Below, in pieces: positions 18,717 through 28,330 of a stretch of 64,000 bases of DNA; positions within the stretch are counted from its first letter, which is position 1; each line of letters starts with the position of its first letter. Origin of the DNA: Mycobacterium deserti (GTDB lineage Bacteria; Actinomycetota; Actinomycetes; Mycobacteriales; Mycobacteriaceae); assembly GCF_025345615.1 (NCBI RefSeq), contig NZ_JAODWD010000002.1, positions 372,001 through 436,000 of the forward strand. Reading direction: 5' to 3'. The position numbers and the translations under genes are program-made. The notes under the pieces were generated by a model. It was not told the origin of the DNA and did no database searches. It worked only from the letters and a program-made list of their open reading frames with translations.

Positions 18717-20195
18717 TCAGTCACCCATTGCCGCAAGCAGTTCAGGGAGCGGCGCGGCCGCGATACCAATCGCGCCGTCGCTGATTCCGTATGGAAGCAC
18801 CAGGGTCTGCGCGTGCACGAGCGCACCGCACGAGTAGACGACGTTGGGGACGTAACCGTCCTGTTCGTCGGGTGCGGGGCTCAGCAGCGGCTCCCGCATA
18901 CGGCCGATGATCCGCGTCGGATCGTCCAGATCAAGCAGTATCGCCCCGATCCGGTAGGTGCGCATCGGTCCGACCCCGTGGGTCAGCACCAACCAACCGG
19001 CGTCGGTTTCGATCGGCGAGCCACAGTTACCGAGTTGCAACGTCTCCCAGGTCTCGCTCGGCCGGTGGCAGGCGTGCGCGCTCGGCCAGACGAAGGGATC
19101 ATCGGCGAAGGCGACCGTGTTCGTTTCACGGTCCGACCTCGACATGGCGGCGAAGCGGCCACCGATCCGGCGCGGGAACAGCGCCAGGCCCTTGTTGGCC
19201 GCAGCGCTTCCGACAAGGGGAGTGGATGTGAAGGACTGAAAATCTGTGGTTTCCAACAATTGCTGGCTGATGAGTGAACCGCTGTAGGCGGTGTAGGTCG
19301 CATAGAAGGTCACCGCGCCGTCGTCATCGACGAATCGAACGAACCGGGCGTCCTCCATGCCGGCGTCTTCGGCGGCCGTGGCGGGCCACAGCACGCGCTC
19401 GGAAAGCGCCACCTCGTCCGGGAATTCGATGGCGTAGGCCCTGTCGGCAATGCCACGGATCAACGCGATCGTTTCCAGGGCGCGCCCACGCGTACTCAGG
19501 TGAGCCCGCAGCCGGTCGAGCTGCTCGTCCAAGTCCGACCGCGTGAAGCGGTCACCCAGGGCGTCGAGCACATAGTCGGCAGCCTCGCTCGCGTCGCCGT
19601 GTCGCTCGAGCTCGCTGCGGAAGATTCCTGCGTCCAGAAGGGCCGGTGCGGCCGCTCCGACCGTCGCGAACGGTGCTGGTTCATCGATCGAGACGCGGCC
19701 AGTCGAGTCGACCACTCCGGTCCGGAACCCGATGGACGAACGGTGACCCTCGCCGATCCCCCGCACGCTCATCACGAATCGCAGGCTGCCCGCCTGCAGT
19801 TCCGTCTGGTCGGGATGTTCCACGATGCTCGGATTGCACAGCGCGGCGCCCTCGATAGCGTACTCAGCGGTGAAGATCGCGCCCAGCAACAACATTCGCA
19901 TGTCGGACAGTTCGCGGACGGGATCCAGCCGGTCGGCGAGCTCACGTGCGTGCTTGCGGAATGTGCCCACCAGATCGCGATGGCGCGTGTCGAACCGGGT
20001 GACGACATCGTCCAACGCCAGGCGCACGTCGTCCTCGTCAAGAGCGAGGACGCGTCTCAGCACCGCCCCCGCCCGTGTCTCGTGGCGCTCGAAACCCTCC
20101 TGGCCGGGCACGAACAGACGGGTGATCACCCGCGACGGGTCGGCAGCGAGCCGAATGGCGCAACGAGTGACGAGTCCTTCGCGCACGGATGTCAT
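18717..20195 (-). CDS. Glycoside hydrolase family 130-like protein (mannoside phosphorylase/hydrolase family)
   Basis: 492 residues. The C-terminal two thirds shows the five-bladed GH130 pattern: GMEDARFVRF, RIGGRFAAMSR, GNCGSPIETDAGWLVLTHGV, YRIGAILLDLDDPTRIIGR and YVPNVVYSCGA. GH130 enzymes act on beta-mannosides by phosphorolysis or hydrolysis. The extra N-terminal region of about 190 residues fits the long-form cluster. Third gene in an operon with a GT4 glycosyltransferase and a six-hairpin protein (4-bp overlaps), so it probably turns over the same glycan. No secretion signal is seen. Confidence 0.85.
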   Translation of the reverse strand: MTSVREGLVTRCAIRLAADPSRVITRLFVPGQEGFERHETRAGAVLRRVLALDEDDVRLALDDVVTRFDTRHRDLVGTFRKHARELADRLDPVRELSDMRMLLLGAIFTAEYAIEGAALCNPSIVEHPDQTELQAGSLRFVMSVRGIGEGHRSSIGFRTGVVDSTGRVSIDEPAPFATVGAAAPALLDAGIFRSELERHGDASEAADYVLDALGDRFTRSDLDEQLDRLRAHLSTRGRALETIALIRGIADRAYAIEFPDEVALSERVLWPATAAEDAGMEDARFVRFVDDDGAVTFYATYTAYSGSLISQQLLETTDFQSFTSTPLVGSAAANKGLALFPRRIGGRFAAMSRSDRETNTVAFADDPFVWPSAHACHRPSETWETLQLGNCGSPIETDAGWLVLTHGVGPMRTYRIGAILLDLDDPTRIIGRMREPLLSPAPDEQDGYVPNVVYSCGALVHAQTLVLPYGISDGAIGIAAAPLPELLAAMGD

Positions 20196-21214
20196 TGCGA
20201 GACAATTGAGAAGCGCTGCGCCTGTTGCAGCGTCGAAAGAACAGCCAGCGTCGACTCGGCGCCCTGGTTACGGTTCACGCCGTCGGCGTGCAGGCCGTCG
20301 AACCCTGCGCCCGTCTCGGGGTCCCACATGAGTTGCCCGGCGTCGTTGTCGCCCTGGAACCAGGCCGCAGCGGCGCGTATGCCGTCGAGCCAGACGACGC
20401 CCTTGTCCACCGTGGCCGCTCGTGCGCAGGCATCGGCGAGCGACGAAACCTCGATCGGCTGCTGGTCGAACGCCGGCCGCGGATCACCGGGTCCACTACC
20501 CCCGACGGGGGTCACCGAGAAGCGGCCGTTCGTCAACTCGTTGTCGAGCAGCCAGCCCAGCAGATCCAGGCCGCGTTGCTGCAGGCTCGCGTCTTCGAGC
20601 GTGACGCCCGCGGCGATCATCGCTTCGGGCAGAACGGCATTCGCGTAAGTGAGTCGAGGTTCGGGCCATGGCCAGGCGAGGTCCCCGTTCGGCATGGCGA
20701 CACCGGCGGAGTAATCGATGATGAGTAGCCGTGCGGCCCGGTTGTCCGGCTGGACGGTGAGAAGCTCGGCGGCGCCCAGCGCGGCGAACGCCATCGCCCG
20801 TGGCCAAACCGACCGAGCCTGAGCGCCTCGATCGAACTGCATGACGGCCGACCGACGGACATGGGCGACGCCGCTCTGTGCCGCGGCGGTTCCCAGCGCC
20901 CATAGGCACCTGCCCCACGCGTCCAACACGTCCGGCTCGTCCAGCCAGCGGCCGACGCTGTCCATCCGGTTACGGCACGGGCCGGTGAGCGCTTGGGCCT
21001 CGTCCAAGAACCGCAATGCCGTACCGGCAAGACCGTTCAACGTCCGTTCGGGGTCAGGCTCGCGGGTGGTGACCACGAGGACACGGGCCATGTCGTCGGT
21101 GCAGAAGCCGTGCTCGGGCCGTGGCTCGGCGAAACACGCATGTTCGAACGTGCCGCGGCTGTTGGTCAACCGCCGCAAGTGGTCGAAGAGCGGGGCCGGT
21201 GCGATGGCGGTCAT
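20192..21214 (-). CDS. Six-hairpin glycosidase-like protein
   Basis: 340 residues. It has repeated alpha-hairpin segments, with GFCTDDMARVLVV, WLDEPDVLDAWGRCLWALGT and AWPWPEPRLTYANAVLPEAMIAAG typical of proteins annotated as glycosyltransferase-associated or six-hairpin glycosidase-like. It overlaps the neighbours on both sides by 4 bp. Its role is probably tied to the flanking GT4 and GH130 proteins, acting on an unknown mannose-containing glycan in the cytoplasm. The catalytic residues cannot be named. Confidence 0.72.
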   Translation of the reverse strand: MTAIAPAPLFDHLRRLTNSRGTFEHACFAEPRPEHGFCTDDMARVLVVTTREPDPERTLNGLAGTALRFLDEAQALTGPCRNRMDSVGRWLDEPDVLDAWGRCLWALGTAAAQSGVAHVRRSAVMQFDRGAQARSVWPRAMAFAALGAAELLTVQPDNRAARLLIIDYSAGVAMPNGDLAWPWPEPRLTYANAVLPEAMIAAGVTLEDASLQQRGLDLLGWLLDNELTNGRFSVTPVGGSGPGDPRPAFDQQPIEVSSLADACARAATVDKGVVWLDGIRAAAAWFQGDNDAGQLMWDPETGAGFDGLHADGVNRNQGAESTLAVLSTLQQAQRFSIVSQ

Positions 21215-22377
21215 ACCAGTGCCGGCCGCTCATCGAGAGCGCGGTGCGCCAGGCCGAGATAGGCATCGGCCACGACTGACCATGCCATCGTCGGGGCCAG
21301 CCTGCGAGCTTCCGCGGCCATGGCGCCGGCCAGGCGAGGCTCGGTCATCACCCGGCGCAGGGCTGACGCCAACGCACCGCGGTCGTCATGGTCCACGACG
21401 ATGCCCGCGCCGGTGGCCAGGAGTTCCTGAGCGTGCGGGAATGCGGTCGCGACGACCGGCCTGCCACTGGCGATGGCGTCGACCAGCACGCCGGAGGTCA
21501 CCTGGTCTGTGGAGTCATACGGCAGCACCACAACGGCTGCGGACTGAGCGAGCGTGGTCAAGGACGCGACATTGCGGTAACCGGAGTCAAAGCACACGGC
21601 GTCAGCCACACCGGCACGGCGCGCCTGGTCGATTCGCGCCTGGCGGTAGGCCTCGCCGTGCGCGGCCCGCACCTTGGGGTGCGTCTGCCCGGCGACGAGG
21701 TAACGCGGCCGACCGTGTAGGTGCTGCAGGGAGGGCATCACGTCGATCACCCGCTCGATGCCCTTGCCCGGGCCCAACAGACCCCAGGTCAGCAGCGTCG
21801 GCCTGCCGGGACGGTGCACCGCAGCGTTGGACGGGATAGTGGCACCATGCGGGATGGTGACGATCTTGTGGCGGTCGACGTCGAAGTTCCGGCGTAGTCG
21901 CTGTCCGGCCGCTTCCGACATCACGACGACTCGGTGCGCGAGTGCGACGACCTCCTCTAGCACCGAACGCTGGTGTGGCGTAGGGTTTTTGACGATGGTA
22001 TGAGCAATCACGATCGCCGGCACGCGAAGTCCGCCGATGATGTCGACGACCTCGTCGCCGTCTTCGCCACCGTAGACGCCGTACTCGTGCTGGATGAGTG
22101 CGACGTCGTTCTGGTTCAGGAGTTCAGACGCCGCGGCAACAGATGCCGGTGAGCCGTTGACCAGCTCTCCGATGACACTGTCGGATGAGGAAGGCGACCC
22201 GTCGGCCACCCGCACCACGCTCACGTCGGCGCCAATGCTCGACAGCCCGGCACCCAGCGCAGCGCTGAAGGTTGCCAGACCGCACGGTGTCGGTGGATGG
22301 GTACTGAGAATGCCGAATCGAGGCAGATCGTAACGTGCTTTATTCACAACAGATTTGGAAAAAGAAGGATAATTCAA
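21211..22377 (-). CDS. Glycosyltransferase family 4
   Basis: 388 residues with the start at TTG 22377, or 378 with GTG 22347; neither has a strong ribosome site. GT-B fold signals: PRFGILSTHPPTPCGLATFSAAL at the N-terminus, HEYGVYGGEDG, LLTWGLLGPGKGIERVI, and the EX7E-like region VVLPYDSTDQVTSGVLVDAIASGRPVV. Retaining GT4 enzymes transfer sugars such as mannose or glucose from NDP-sugars. First gene of the GT4 / six-hairpin / GH130 unit, so it likely builds the glycan the GH130 protein cuts. Confidence 0.85.
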   Translation of the reverse strand: MNYPSFSKSVVNKARYDLPRFGILSTHPPTPCGLATFSAALGAGLSSIGADVSVVRVADGSPSSSDSVIGELVNGSPASVAAASELLNQNDVALIQHEYGVYGGEDGDEVVDIIGGLRVPAIVIAHTIVKNPTPHQRSVLEEVVALAHRVVVMSEAAGQRLRRNFDVDRHKIVTIPHGATIPSNAAVHRPGRPTLLTWGLLGPGKGIERVIDVMPSLQHLHGRPRYLVAGQTHPKVRAAHGEAYRQARIDQARRAGVADAVCFDSGYRNVASLTTLAQSAAVVVLPYDSTDQVTSGVLVDAIASGRPVVATAFPHAQELLATGAGIVVDHDDRGALASALRRVMTEPRLAGAMAAEARRLAPTMAWSVVADAYLGLAHRALDERPALV

Positions 22378-22603
22378 AGGTGATCCCGACGTGCGGTTGT
22401 CACCGGCATATCCGGCATGAGCGGTTGCTCGACGAGATCAGCGGCTGACGGCTGTCTCATTCCGGAGTGGCTGGGTTCCCAACACCGTCAACGGTACACC
22501 CAACGGTCTCCGCCAGACGATTCGAGGTGTGGACCGATCAGGGCCTAAAGACGTAGGGTGAGACCATCGGGACCACCAAGGCCCCCACGTCAAAGGGGCA
22601 GTG

Positions 22604-22738
22604 ATGTCTGACAAGTCTCCACGCAAGACGATGAGTAAGAAGTCCGGAAAGTCGCTCAAAGAGAAACGCGCAGACAAGCGTCTGAAGTCGGATCGAACCT
22701 CGCAAACCGAGTCCCTCATGCATCCAAGGAAACCCTGA
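22604..22738 (+). CDS. Small basic protein, conserved type
   Basis: 44 residues from ATG 22604, with AAAGGGG before the start. Very basic: MSDKSPRKTMSKKSGKSLKE, then KR-rich, ending HPRKP. I recall similar short MSDKSPR..MSKKSGKS proteins in other mycobacteria but no function. It may bind nucleic acid or ribosomes. It is followed 46 bp later by the amino-acid dehydrogenase-like gene. Confidence 0.65.
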   Translation: MSDKSPRKTMSKKSGKSLKEKRADKRLKSDRTSQTESLMHPRKP

Positions 22739-22784
22739 GCGGCCGCGTCGCTGGGTTGCCTGACGAAAACCAGGTATTGGTGTG

Positions 22785-23951
22785 ATGTCGGAACCCGCTG
22801 AAAAACAATATCGTTCGCTAGGAATCCTGGCGCGTTCGCGCAAGCCCGACGAGCGTCGGCTGCCGATTCACCCGGCACACTTCGACAAGATCGACGAGGA
22901 GCTGCGCCCGCACGTATTCCTCGAAAGCGGTTATGGCGAGCTGTTCGGTGCGTCCGAGGCCGGGCTGGCAGGACTGGTCGGCGGAATCCGAACGCGTGAA
23001 GAGCTCATCGCCGAATGCGACATCATCGTATTGCCCAAGGTGCAGGCCGACGATCTGACGGAAATGAAAGTCGGACAGATAATCTGGGGCTGGCCGCATT
23101 GCGTGCAGGACGCCGCACTGACGCAATGTGCCATCGACCGGCGGCTGACATTGATTGCCTTCGAGGCAATGAACCACTGGAACGCTGACGGTAGCTTCGG
23201 GCTGCACGTGTTTCACAAGAACAACGAACTCGCCGGCTACTGCTCCGTCCTGCACGCTATGCAGTTGGCCGGTGTCACGGGAAGCTACGGACGTCGAATG
23301 CGTGCGGCGGTAATCGGATTCGGTGCTACCGCGCGCGGAGCGGTGACTGCTCTTAACGCTCACGGGGTTGACGACGTGCGGGTGCTGACCAATCGCGACG
23401 TGGCCGCGGTGGCTTCACCCATCCACTCCACACAGATGGTCCAGATGGGACAGGATGCGGACGATCCCGGCCGGACGCGGGCGGAGACGCCGGACGGTTC
23501 TGTCCCGATGGCAGACTTCCTCGCCGACAACGACATCGTCGTCAATTGCGTCCTCCAAGATCCAAGCGCGCCGCTGGTCTTCGTGGCCACCGACGAGCTC
23601 GAGTTATTCGCTTCCGGCAGCCTCATCGTCGACGTCTCCTGCGACGCGGGAATGGGTTTCGGCTGGGCACAACCGACGTCATTCGCACACCCGGTCGTCG
23701 AAGTTGGAAACGGCGTGCGCTACTACGCCGTCGACCACAGCCCGTCCTACTTGTGGAACTCCGCGACGTGGGAGATCAGCGAGGCCTTACTGCCGCATCT
23801 CGGCACACTTCTGGGGGGACCGACGGCATGGGACGAGAGCCCGACCATCGCCCGGGCGATCGAGATCCGGGACGGCGTCGTACTGAACCCCAGCATCTTG
23901 TCTTTCCAGCACCGTGCAGCGGCCTACCCGCACCCAGGCGTGAGTGGTTAG
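22785..23951 (+). CDS. N5-(carboxyethyl)ornithine synthase / alanine dehydrogenase-like NAD(P) enzyme
   Basis: 388 residues from ATG 22785 (GTG 22782 is just before). N-terminal segment LGILARSRKPDERRLPIHP; then KNNELAGYCSVLHAM, a Rossmann site AAVIGFGATARGAV, and VDVSCDAGMGFGWAQPTSF. This matches the alanine dehydrogenase/PNT superfamily branch that includes lactococcal N5-(carboxyethyl)ornithine synthase, which reductively joins pyruvate to ornithine. The substrate here is not proven. Its end overlaps the convergent 52-residue gene by 4 bp. Confidence 0.78.
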   Translation: MSEPAEKQYRSLGILARSRKPDERRLPIHPAHFDKIDEELRPHVFLESGYGELFGASEAGLAGLVGGIRTREELIAECDIIVLPKVQADDLTEMKVGQIIWGWPHCVQDAALTQCAIDRRLTLIAFEAMNHWNADGSFGLHVFHKNNELAGYCSVLHAMQLAGVTGSYGRRMRAAVIGFGATARGAVTALNAHGVDDVRVLTNRDVAAVASPIHSTQMVQMGQDADDPGRTRAETPDGSVPMADFLADNDIVVNCVLQDPSAPLVFVATDELELFASGSLIVDVSCDAGMGFGWAQPTSFAHPVVEVGNGVRYYAVDHSPSYLWNSATWEISEALLPHLGTLLGGPTAWDESPTIARAIEIRDGVVLNPSILSFQHRAAAYPHPGVSG

Positions 23952-24106
23952 CGGACCTTCTCGGGGATCGAGTTCAACGCGTGCAGGACGTGCACGGCAA
24001 GATCGCCCGCCGCGACATCGTCGAGATCGGAATGGCTGCTGATCACGCGCTGAACCACGTCGATGCGGTCGTCGTACGGCGTGCGGAACGTTTGGGCCGA
24101 AGTCAT
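23948..24106 (-). CDS. Small acidic hypothetical protein
   Basis: 52 residues from ATG 24106 with AAAGGAAT as ribosome site. Begins MTSAQTFRTPYDDRIDVVQR, helical and acidic, ending PEKVR. No family recognised. It lies 53 bp downstream of the DUF5994 gene on the same strand and may be co-transcribed with it. Confidence 0.6.
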   Translation of the reverse strand: MTSAQTFRTPYDDRIDVVQRVISSHSDLDDVAAGDLAVHVLHALNSIPEKVR

Positions 24107-24159
24107 GAGTGATTCCTTTTGAGTCGAATGGTGAGAAGTCGGTTGAGCCGTGGCTGTTC

Positions 24160-24681
24160 TCAGCGGGTGGCTCCTGCGCCTGCCGCCCACTGGCGTTCGG
24201 TGACAGCGGTCAGGTCGCGAACTTCCCGATCGTGTGTGGTAATCGCAAGCAGGTCATCGACCGACGAGACGTTGTCCGGTGCGGCCGCGGTCATCATCAC
24301 CTCGTGGGCGAGGTCGGAATCGGTGTGCGGTGGAACGACGATCAGGAGAATTCTTGTCTTGTTCATTCCGAGCACTTCGAGCGTGCTGGCCGGTTGGCCG
24401 CGGTAACCGTCGAGCCGAACCTTTCGGTCTCCGCTCATCATTCGTGTCGGCACGTTGGTCCACTCGGCCAGGCTGTACATCACACGCTCGATGACGCCCA
24501 GGCGCACAGACAACACCGAGAGCAGATCTGGTAGCTCGTGGGCGAGGTCGTCGCTGTGCGGCCACCATGCCCCGTCGACGTGTCCGCTTGTCGGCGCCTT
24601 GGGCTTCAACCTCAACCGCGGTGTGTTCTCAGGTCCTGTGGTGCCCCGACCGGCAACGGCGTGGCTTTCTGGCGGTGTCAT
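24160..24681 (-). CDS. DUF5994 family protein (copy 1)
   Basis: 173 residues. The hallmark HVDGAWWPHSDDLAHELPDLL is at about residues 34-54, followed by WTNVPTRMM, a Gly/Arg loop and ILLIVVPPHTDSDLAHEVMM. These features define the actinobacterial DUF5994 family, whose function is unknown. A second copy lies at 28922-29446 in the same stress-like block. No signal peptide or membrane segment. Confidence 0.8.
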   Translation of the reverse strand: MTPPESHAVAGRGTTGPENTPRLRLKPKAPTSGHVDGAWWPHSDDLAHELPDLLSVLSVRLGVIERVMYSLAEWTNVPTRMMSGDRKVRLDGYRGQPASTLEVLGMNKTRILLIVVPPHTDSDLAHEVMMTAAAPDNVSSVDDLLAITTHDREVRDLTAVTERQWAAGAGATR

Positions 24682-24869
24682 AAGACATCCCGTCTTGACC
24701 TCGATGGGCCAATCTTTCGAATCGACGACGACGCGATCTCAGTTGGTCACGTACGACATGTCGTCGATAAGCCCAGTCTACGCGCTACACGCTTCGAGCG
24801 GGGGATTCGGGGTAGCCCACTCATAGGCGCTGGATAGCCAGCCACCACTACGGATACGGAGAAGCAGGT

Positions 24870-26660
24870 ATGGGACAGCTCGTCGCGGACGCCCTCGTCG
24901 GTCGACTTCAACAGTGGGACGTGACAAGGGTTTTCGGTTACGCCGGCGACGGAATCAATACCCTGCTCGGTGCGTTGCAACGCTCCGGGGACCCGGAGTA
25001 CATCGCCACTCGGCACGAGGAACTCGCCGCGTTCATGGCATGCGGCCACGCGAAGTACACGGGTGGGGTCGGAGTTTGTATCGCCACCCAGGGGCCCGGT
25101 GCCATCCATCTGCTCGCCGGGCTCTACGACGCGAAGCTCGACCGCCGTCCCGTCGTGGCGATCGTCGGCCAGGTGGTGTCCACCGCTCTCGGCAGCGGAT
25201 ACCTCCAAGAGGTCGATCTGCATTCGTTGTTCAAGGACGTTTGCAGCCAGTACGTCCAGACCGTGTTCGCCCCCGAACAGGCGCTGACCGCGCTCGACAA
25301 CGCCATGCGCACCGCCATCGCGACGTCCACGCCGACGTGTCTGATCATTCCGCACGACGTTCAACAGGCCGAGATGCCCGATGAGACCCCGCACAGCCAC
25401 GGGGTCGTACCGTCGTCACCGCTGTCCGCGCGGCCGCACATCACCGCCCCCGATGCTCAGCTGAGCCAGGCAGCCGACGTGCTCAACGCCGGCAGCAAGG
25501 TTGCGCTGCTGGTGGGGCGCGGCGCGGCGAATGCTGCCGACGAGATCGCCGCCGTTGTCGATGCGGTCGGCGGTGGGGTCACAACTTCGCTTCTCGGCAA
25601 ACCGATTGTGAACGAATCGCTGCCGTGGCACACCGGGGTGATGGGCCACCTCGGCACCACGGCCAGCGCCGAGCTCATGGCGAATTGCGACACTTTGCTC
25701 ATCGTCGGTTCAAACGACCCGTGGACCGAGTTCTACCCCGCGCCCGGCCAGGCCCGGGCTGTGCAGATCGACATCGAGCCGCGGGTGCTGGGCGCCAAGT
25801 ATCCGATCGAGGTCGCAGTATGCGGCGATGCGCGACAAGCACTTTCGAAGCTGCTGCCCCTTATCGAGCATAAGACCGACCGCCGATGGGCGGACCGGGT
25901 TCACGACTGGACACAGCGATGGCACGCGTTGGCCGACCAGCGCTGCGCCGAGGTAACCACTAACGCCAACGCGGAGTTCGTCGTCCGCGAGCTGTCGGAG
26001 CATCTGCCGGCCGACGCGCGCGTCGCCGTCGACGTCGGATCGTCGACATACTGGTACGCACGCCACCTGCGCCTGCCGCCCGGCGTTCCCGCCCACGTCT
26101 CCGGCTACCTCGCGTCGATGGGTTGCGCGCTGCCCTACGGCATTGCAGCCAAACTCGACGCGCCGGACCGGCCCGTCGTCGCCCTCGTCGGCGACGGCGC
26201 CATGCAGATGTCCGGTCTGCTCGAACTGATCACGATCGCCGACCGGTGGCGTGACTGGGCAGACCCACGCTTCGTCGTGCTGGTGCTGCACAACGGCGAT
26301 CTGACCGAAGTCTCCTGGGAGCAGCGGGAAATGGAGGGCAACCCGCGTTTTCCCGCGTCGCAGTCCGTGCCGTCATTCCCGTACGCCGACTACGCCGAAC
26401 TTCTTGGCCTCGGCGCCGCCCGCATCGACGAATCCGCACAGGCGACGGGGGCGTGGCAGCGCGCCCTCGCAGCGGATCGGCCGTTCGTCATCGAGGCCGT
26501 TGTCGATCCGGCCGCGCCGTTGTTACCGCCGCTGATGCCGGACGAGAAGGTGGAGAAGGTGTACGCCGCGCTCGACGAGGAGGGCGCCGATGAGGCGAAG
26601 AACCTCGTGCAACGTCAGCGTGCGGCTGAAGCAGCAAATACGGATGGCCCTCCGACGTGA
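24870..26660 (+). CDS. Thiamine-diphosphate enzyme, pyruvate oxidase / acetolactate synthase-like
   Basis: 596 residues, three-domain ThDP enzyme. VFGYAGDGIN and the conserved Glu in TRHEELAAFMA mark the Pyr domain (residues 1-170). The middle domain runs to about 350. The PP domain has GDGAMQMSGLLELITIA and NGDLTEVSWEQR, equivalent to the GDG...NN Mg-ThDP motif. A ribosome site GGAG lies before ATG 24870. POX-type enzymes oxidise pyruvate to acetate or acetyl-phosphate; the family also holds decarboxylases, so the reaction is open. Probably cytosolic and possibly membrane-associated. Confidence 0.82.
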   Translation: MGQLVADALVGRLQQWDVTRVFGYAGDGINTLLGALQRSGDPEYIATRHEELAAFMACGHAKYTGGVGVCIATQGPGAIHLLAGLYDAKLDRRPVVAIVGQVVSTALGSGYLQEVDLHSLFKDVCSQYVQTVFAPEQALTALDNAMRTAIATSTPTCLIIPHDVQQAEMPDETPHSHGVVPSSPLSARPHITAPDAQLSQAADVLNAGSKVALLVGRGAANAADEIAAVVDAVGGGVTTSLLGKPIVNESLPWHTGVMGHLGTTASAELMANCDTLLIVGSNDPWTEFYPAPGQARAVQIDIEPRVLGAKYPIEVAVCGDARQALSKLLPLIEHKTDRRWADRVHDWTQRWHALADQRCAEVTTNANAEFVVRELSEHLPADARVAVDVGSSTYWYARHLRLPPGVPAHVSGYLASMGCALPYGIAAKLDAPDRPVVALVGDGAMQMSGLLELITIADRWRDWADPRFVVLVLHNGDLTEVSWEQREMEGNPRFPASQSVPSFPYADYAELLGLGAARIDESAQATGAWQRALAADRPFVIEAVVDPAAPLLPPLMPDEKVEKVYAALDEEGADEAKNLVQRQRAAEAANTDGPPT

Positions 26661-26944
26661 CGGCCGTCGCGCCGGGTTCCACCCCCAGCAAACCCGGCAG
26701 CTACGGAATCCGTCGCTTTCGTCGATATTCTTGACGCACGCGCAACTGACGGAATTTCGCTTGCTGGATGAAACACACTGTTAGAGGGCATAACTGAAAA
26801 GTTCTGTGAAGCACCTCACACGCCACGAGATCCGTAGTACTCTCTATCGTGGTTGAGTTCCCAGCCCGCCGCGGCGCCTGATCTGGGCTCGCCCAGGATG
26901 GCCGTCCGGCGCCACCTCTGCAATACAACCTGGGGGATGTGTAC

Positions 26945-27391
26945 ATGGCTGCGGTTGGCACCGTCCGGATCTACCGACCGGATCCTGCCCTCACGGAAGA
27001 TCAACGACAGTGCGGACGGGCGACGTTCGCCGTCAGACGGCTGTCGTCGTCGCGGCTGGCTGTCGCCGTCGTTGGTGATCTCGACGCCCTCAACGGGCGG
27101 GCACTGGGCCGCTACGTCGAGCAGCACACCGGAATCTCCCGGCAACTGGTGCTCGACTTGCGTGCCGTCGACTTCGTCGGCACCCAGGCGTTCACGGCGC
27201 TGTACTACATCAGCGTGCACTGCGCTCGCAATGACGTCGACTGGATCATCGTCGGGAGTCACCCGGTGCGACGCCTGCTGTCCATCTGCGACCCCGACCA
27301 CGAATTACCACTTGTCGCCAGCCTCGTTTCGGGGCTGGCAAGGCTGGACCGCCTCGCGCAGTGCCGGCAACACGTGCCGTCGGCGGGTTAG
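26945..27391 (+). CDS. STAS-domain protein (anti-sigma factor antagonist-like)
   Basis: 148 residues. ATG 26945 has GGGGG 8 nt upstream; GTG 26939 is too close. RLAVAVVGDLDALNGRAL, then LVLDLRAVDFVGTQAFTALYYI: in STAS antagonists the phosphorylatable Ser/Thr follows the Asp-Φ-x pattern, and here the position reads FVGTQAF, so a Thr is possible. Such proteins release stress sigma factors from anti-sigma kinases. No kinase or sigma gene is adjacent in the window. It converges on the flavoprotein gene 3 bp away. Confidence 0.75.
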   Translation: MAAVGTVRIYRPDPALTEDQRQCGRATFAVRRLSSSRLAVAVVGDLDALNGRALGRYVEQHTGISRQLVLDLRAVDFVGTQAFTALYYISVHCARNDVDWIIVGSHPVRRLLSICDPDHELPLVASLVSGLARLDRLAQCRQHVPSAG

Positions 27392-27394
27392 CGT

Positions 27395-28330
27395 CTACGT
27401 CGGCGGATACGGCAAACCGAACTCGTCAGCCAGCAAGCTCTGCACGATGATCATGGCCGCCTGCGCGCCGGCGGCGATCGCGCCTGCAAGATGCGGTTGC
27501 TCGGTGCAGACATCGCCCGCGGCGAACACCCCGCCCGCTTCGGTGCGGTGAATCTGGTCGACACTGATGGCGTCCGCGGCGAGCGGCCCTGGCGTACACG
27601 AGGCACCCAGCTGCTCGGCCAGCGGTGACCGCTGCTTCAGCGGCGCCTCCACCAGAAGGCCGTCGCGCTCGAGCCGGGTGCCGTCGGCAAACGCGATCGC
27701 GGTCAATTGTCCTTCCTCGCCGATCAATTCGACGACGCGGCGGTCGTCGATCGTCACTCCTGCCGTCCGCAGCGCATCCTCGTCCTCCGACGACAGCTGC
27801 GAGTGCCCGTCCGTCAACGACACCACGTCGTCGGTCCACCCCCGCAGCATCAAGGTTGAGTGCACCGCCTCCTCACCCGCGGCGAGTGCGGCCAGCCGCT
27901 TGTCCCGCATCTCCCAGCCGTGGCAGAACGGGCACTGAAACACCGACGTCCCCCACAACTCGGTCAGGCCGGGGATCTCCGGCGGGCAGTATTGCATGCC
28001 GGTCGCGAGCAGCACGCGCCGCGCGTGGATCACTTCGCCGTCGTCCACCTCGAGCTCGAAGCCGTTGTCGACGCGTCGGCCGACCTCGACACTGGCGCGC
28101 CGGTACTCCACGCTCGGATACGACGACAATTCGTCGCGACCTGCTGCGTACAGCTCTGCCGGCGGGCGCTGATCGAACCCGAGCAGGCCGCCGATGCCCG
28201 ACGAGGCGCGGTTGCTCTGCTGGTCGGCGTCGATCACCACGGTGCGTCGGCGGGCCCTGCCCAACACCAGCGCGGCGCTGAGGCCGGCCGCGCCCGCGCC
28301 GACCACAGCGCACTCCCACTGACCACTCAT
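27395..28330 (-). CDS. Thioredoxin reductase-like FAD/NAD(P) oxidoreductase
   Basis: 311 residues from ATG 28330, which has GGAGG upstream; the frame continues upstream without protein-like sequence. FAD site CAVVGAGAAGLSAALVLGR, redox pair in QCPFCHGWE (CxxC), then an NADPH domain and C-terminal FAADVC-type signature VFAAGDVCTEQPHLAGAIAAGA. This is the TrxB-like class seen in actinobacteria. The GxGxxA-type NADPH motif is weak here (LAALAAGEEAVHS), so the cofactor or substrate may differ from classic TrxB. No thioredoxin gene is adjacent. Confidence 0.85.
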   Translation of the reverse strand: MSGQWECAVVGAGAAGLSAALVLGRARRRTVVIDADQQSNRASSGIGGLLGFDQRPPAELYAAGRDELSSYPSVEYRRASVEVGRRVDNGFELEVDDGEVIHARRVLLATGMQYCPPEIPGLTELWGTSVFQCPFCHGWEMRDKRLAALAAGEEAVHSTLMLRGWTDDVVSLTDGHSQLSSEDEDALRTAGVTIDDRRVVELIGEEGQLTAIAFADGTRLERDGLLVEAPLKQRSPLAEQLGASCTPGPLAADAISVDQIHRTEAGGVFAAGDVCTEQPHLAGAIAAGAQAAMIIVQSLLADEFGLPYPPT

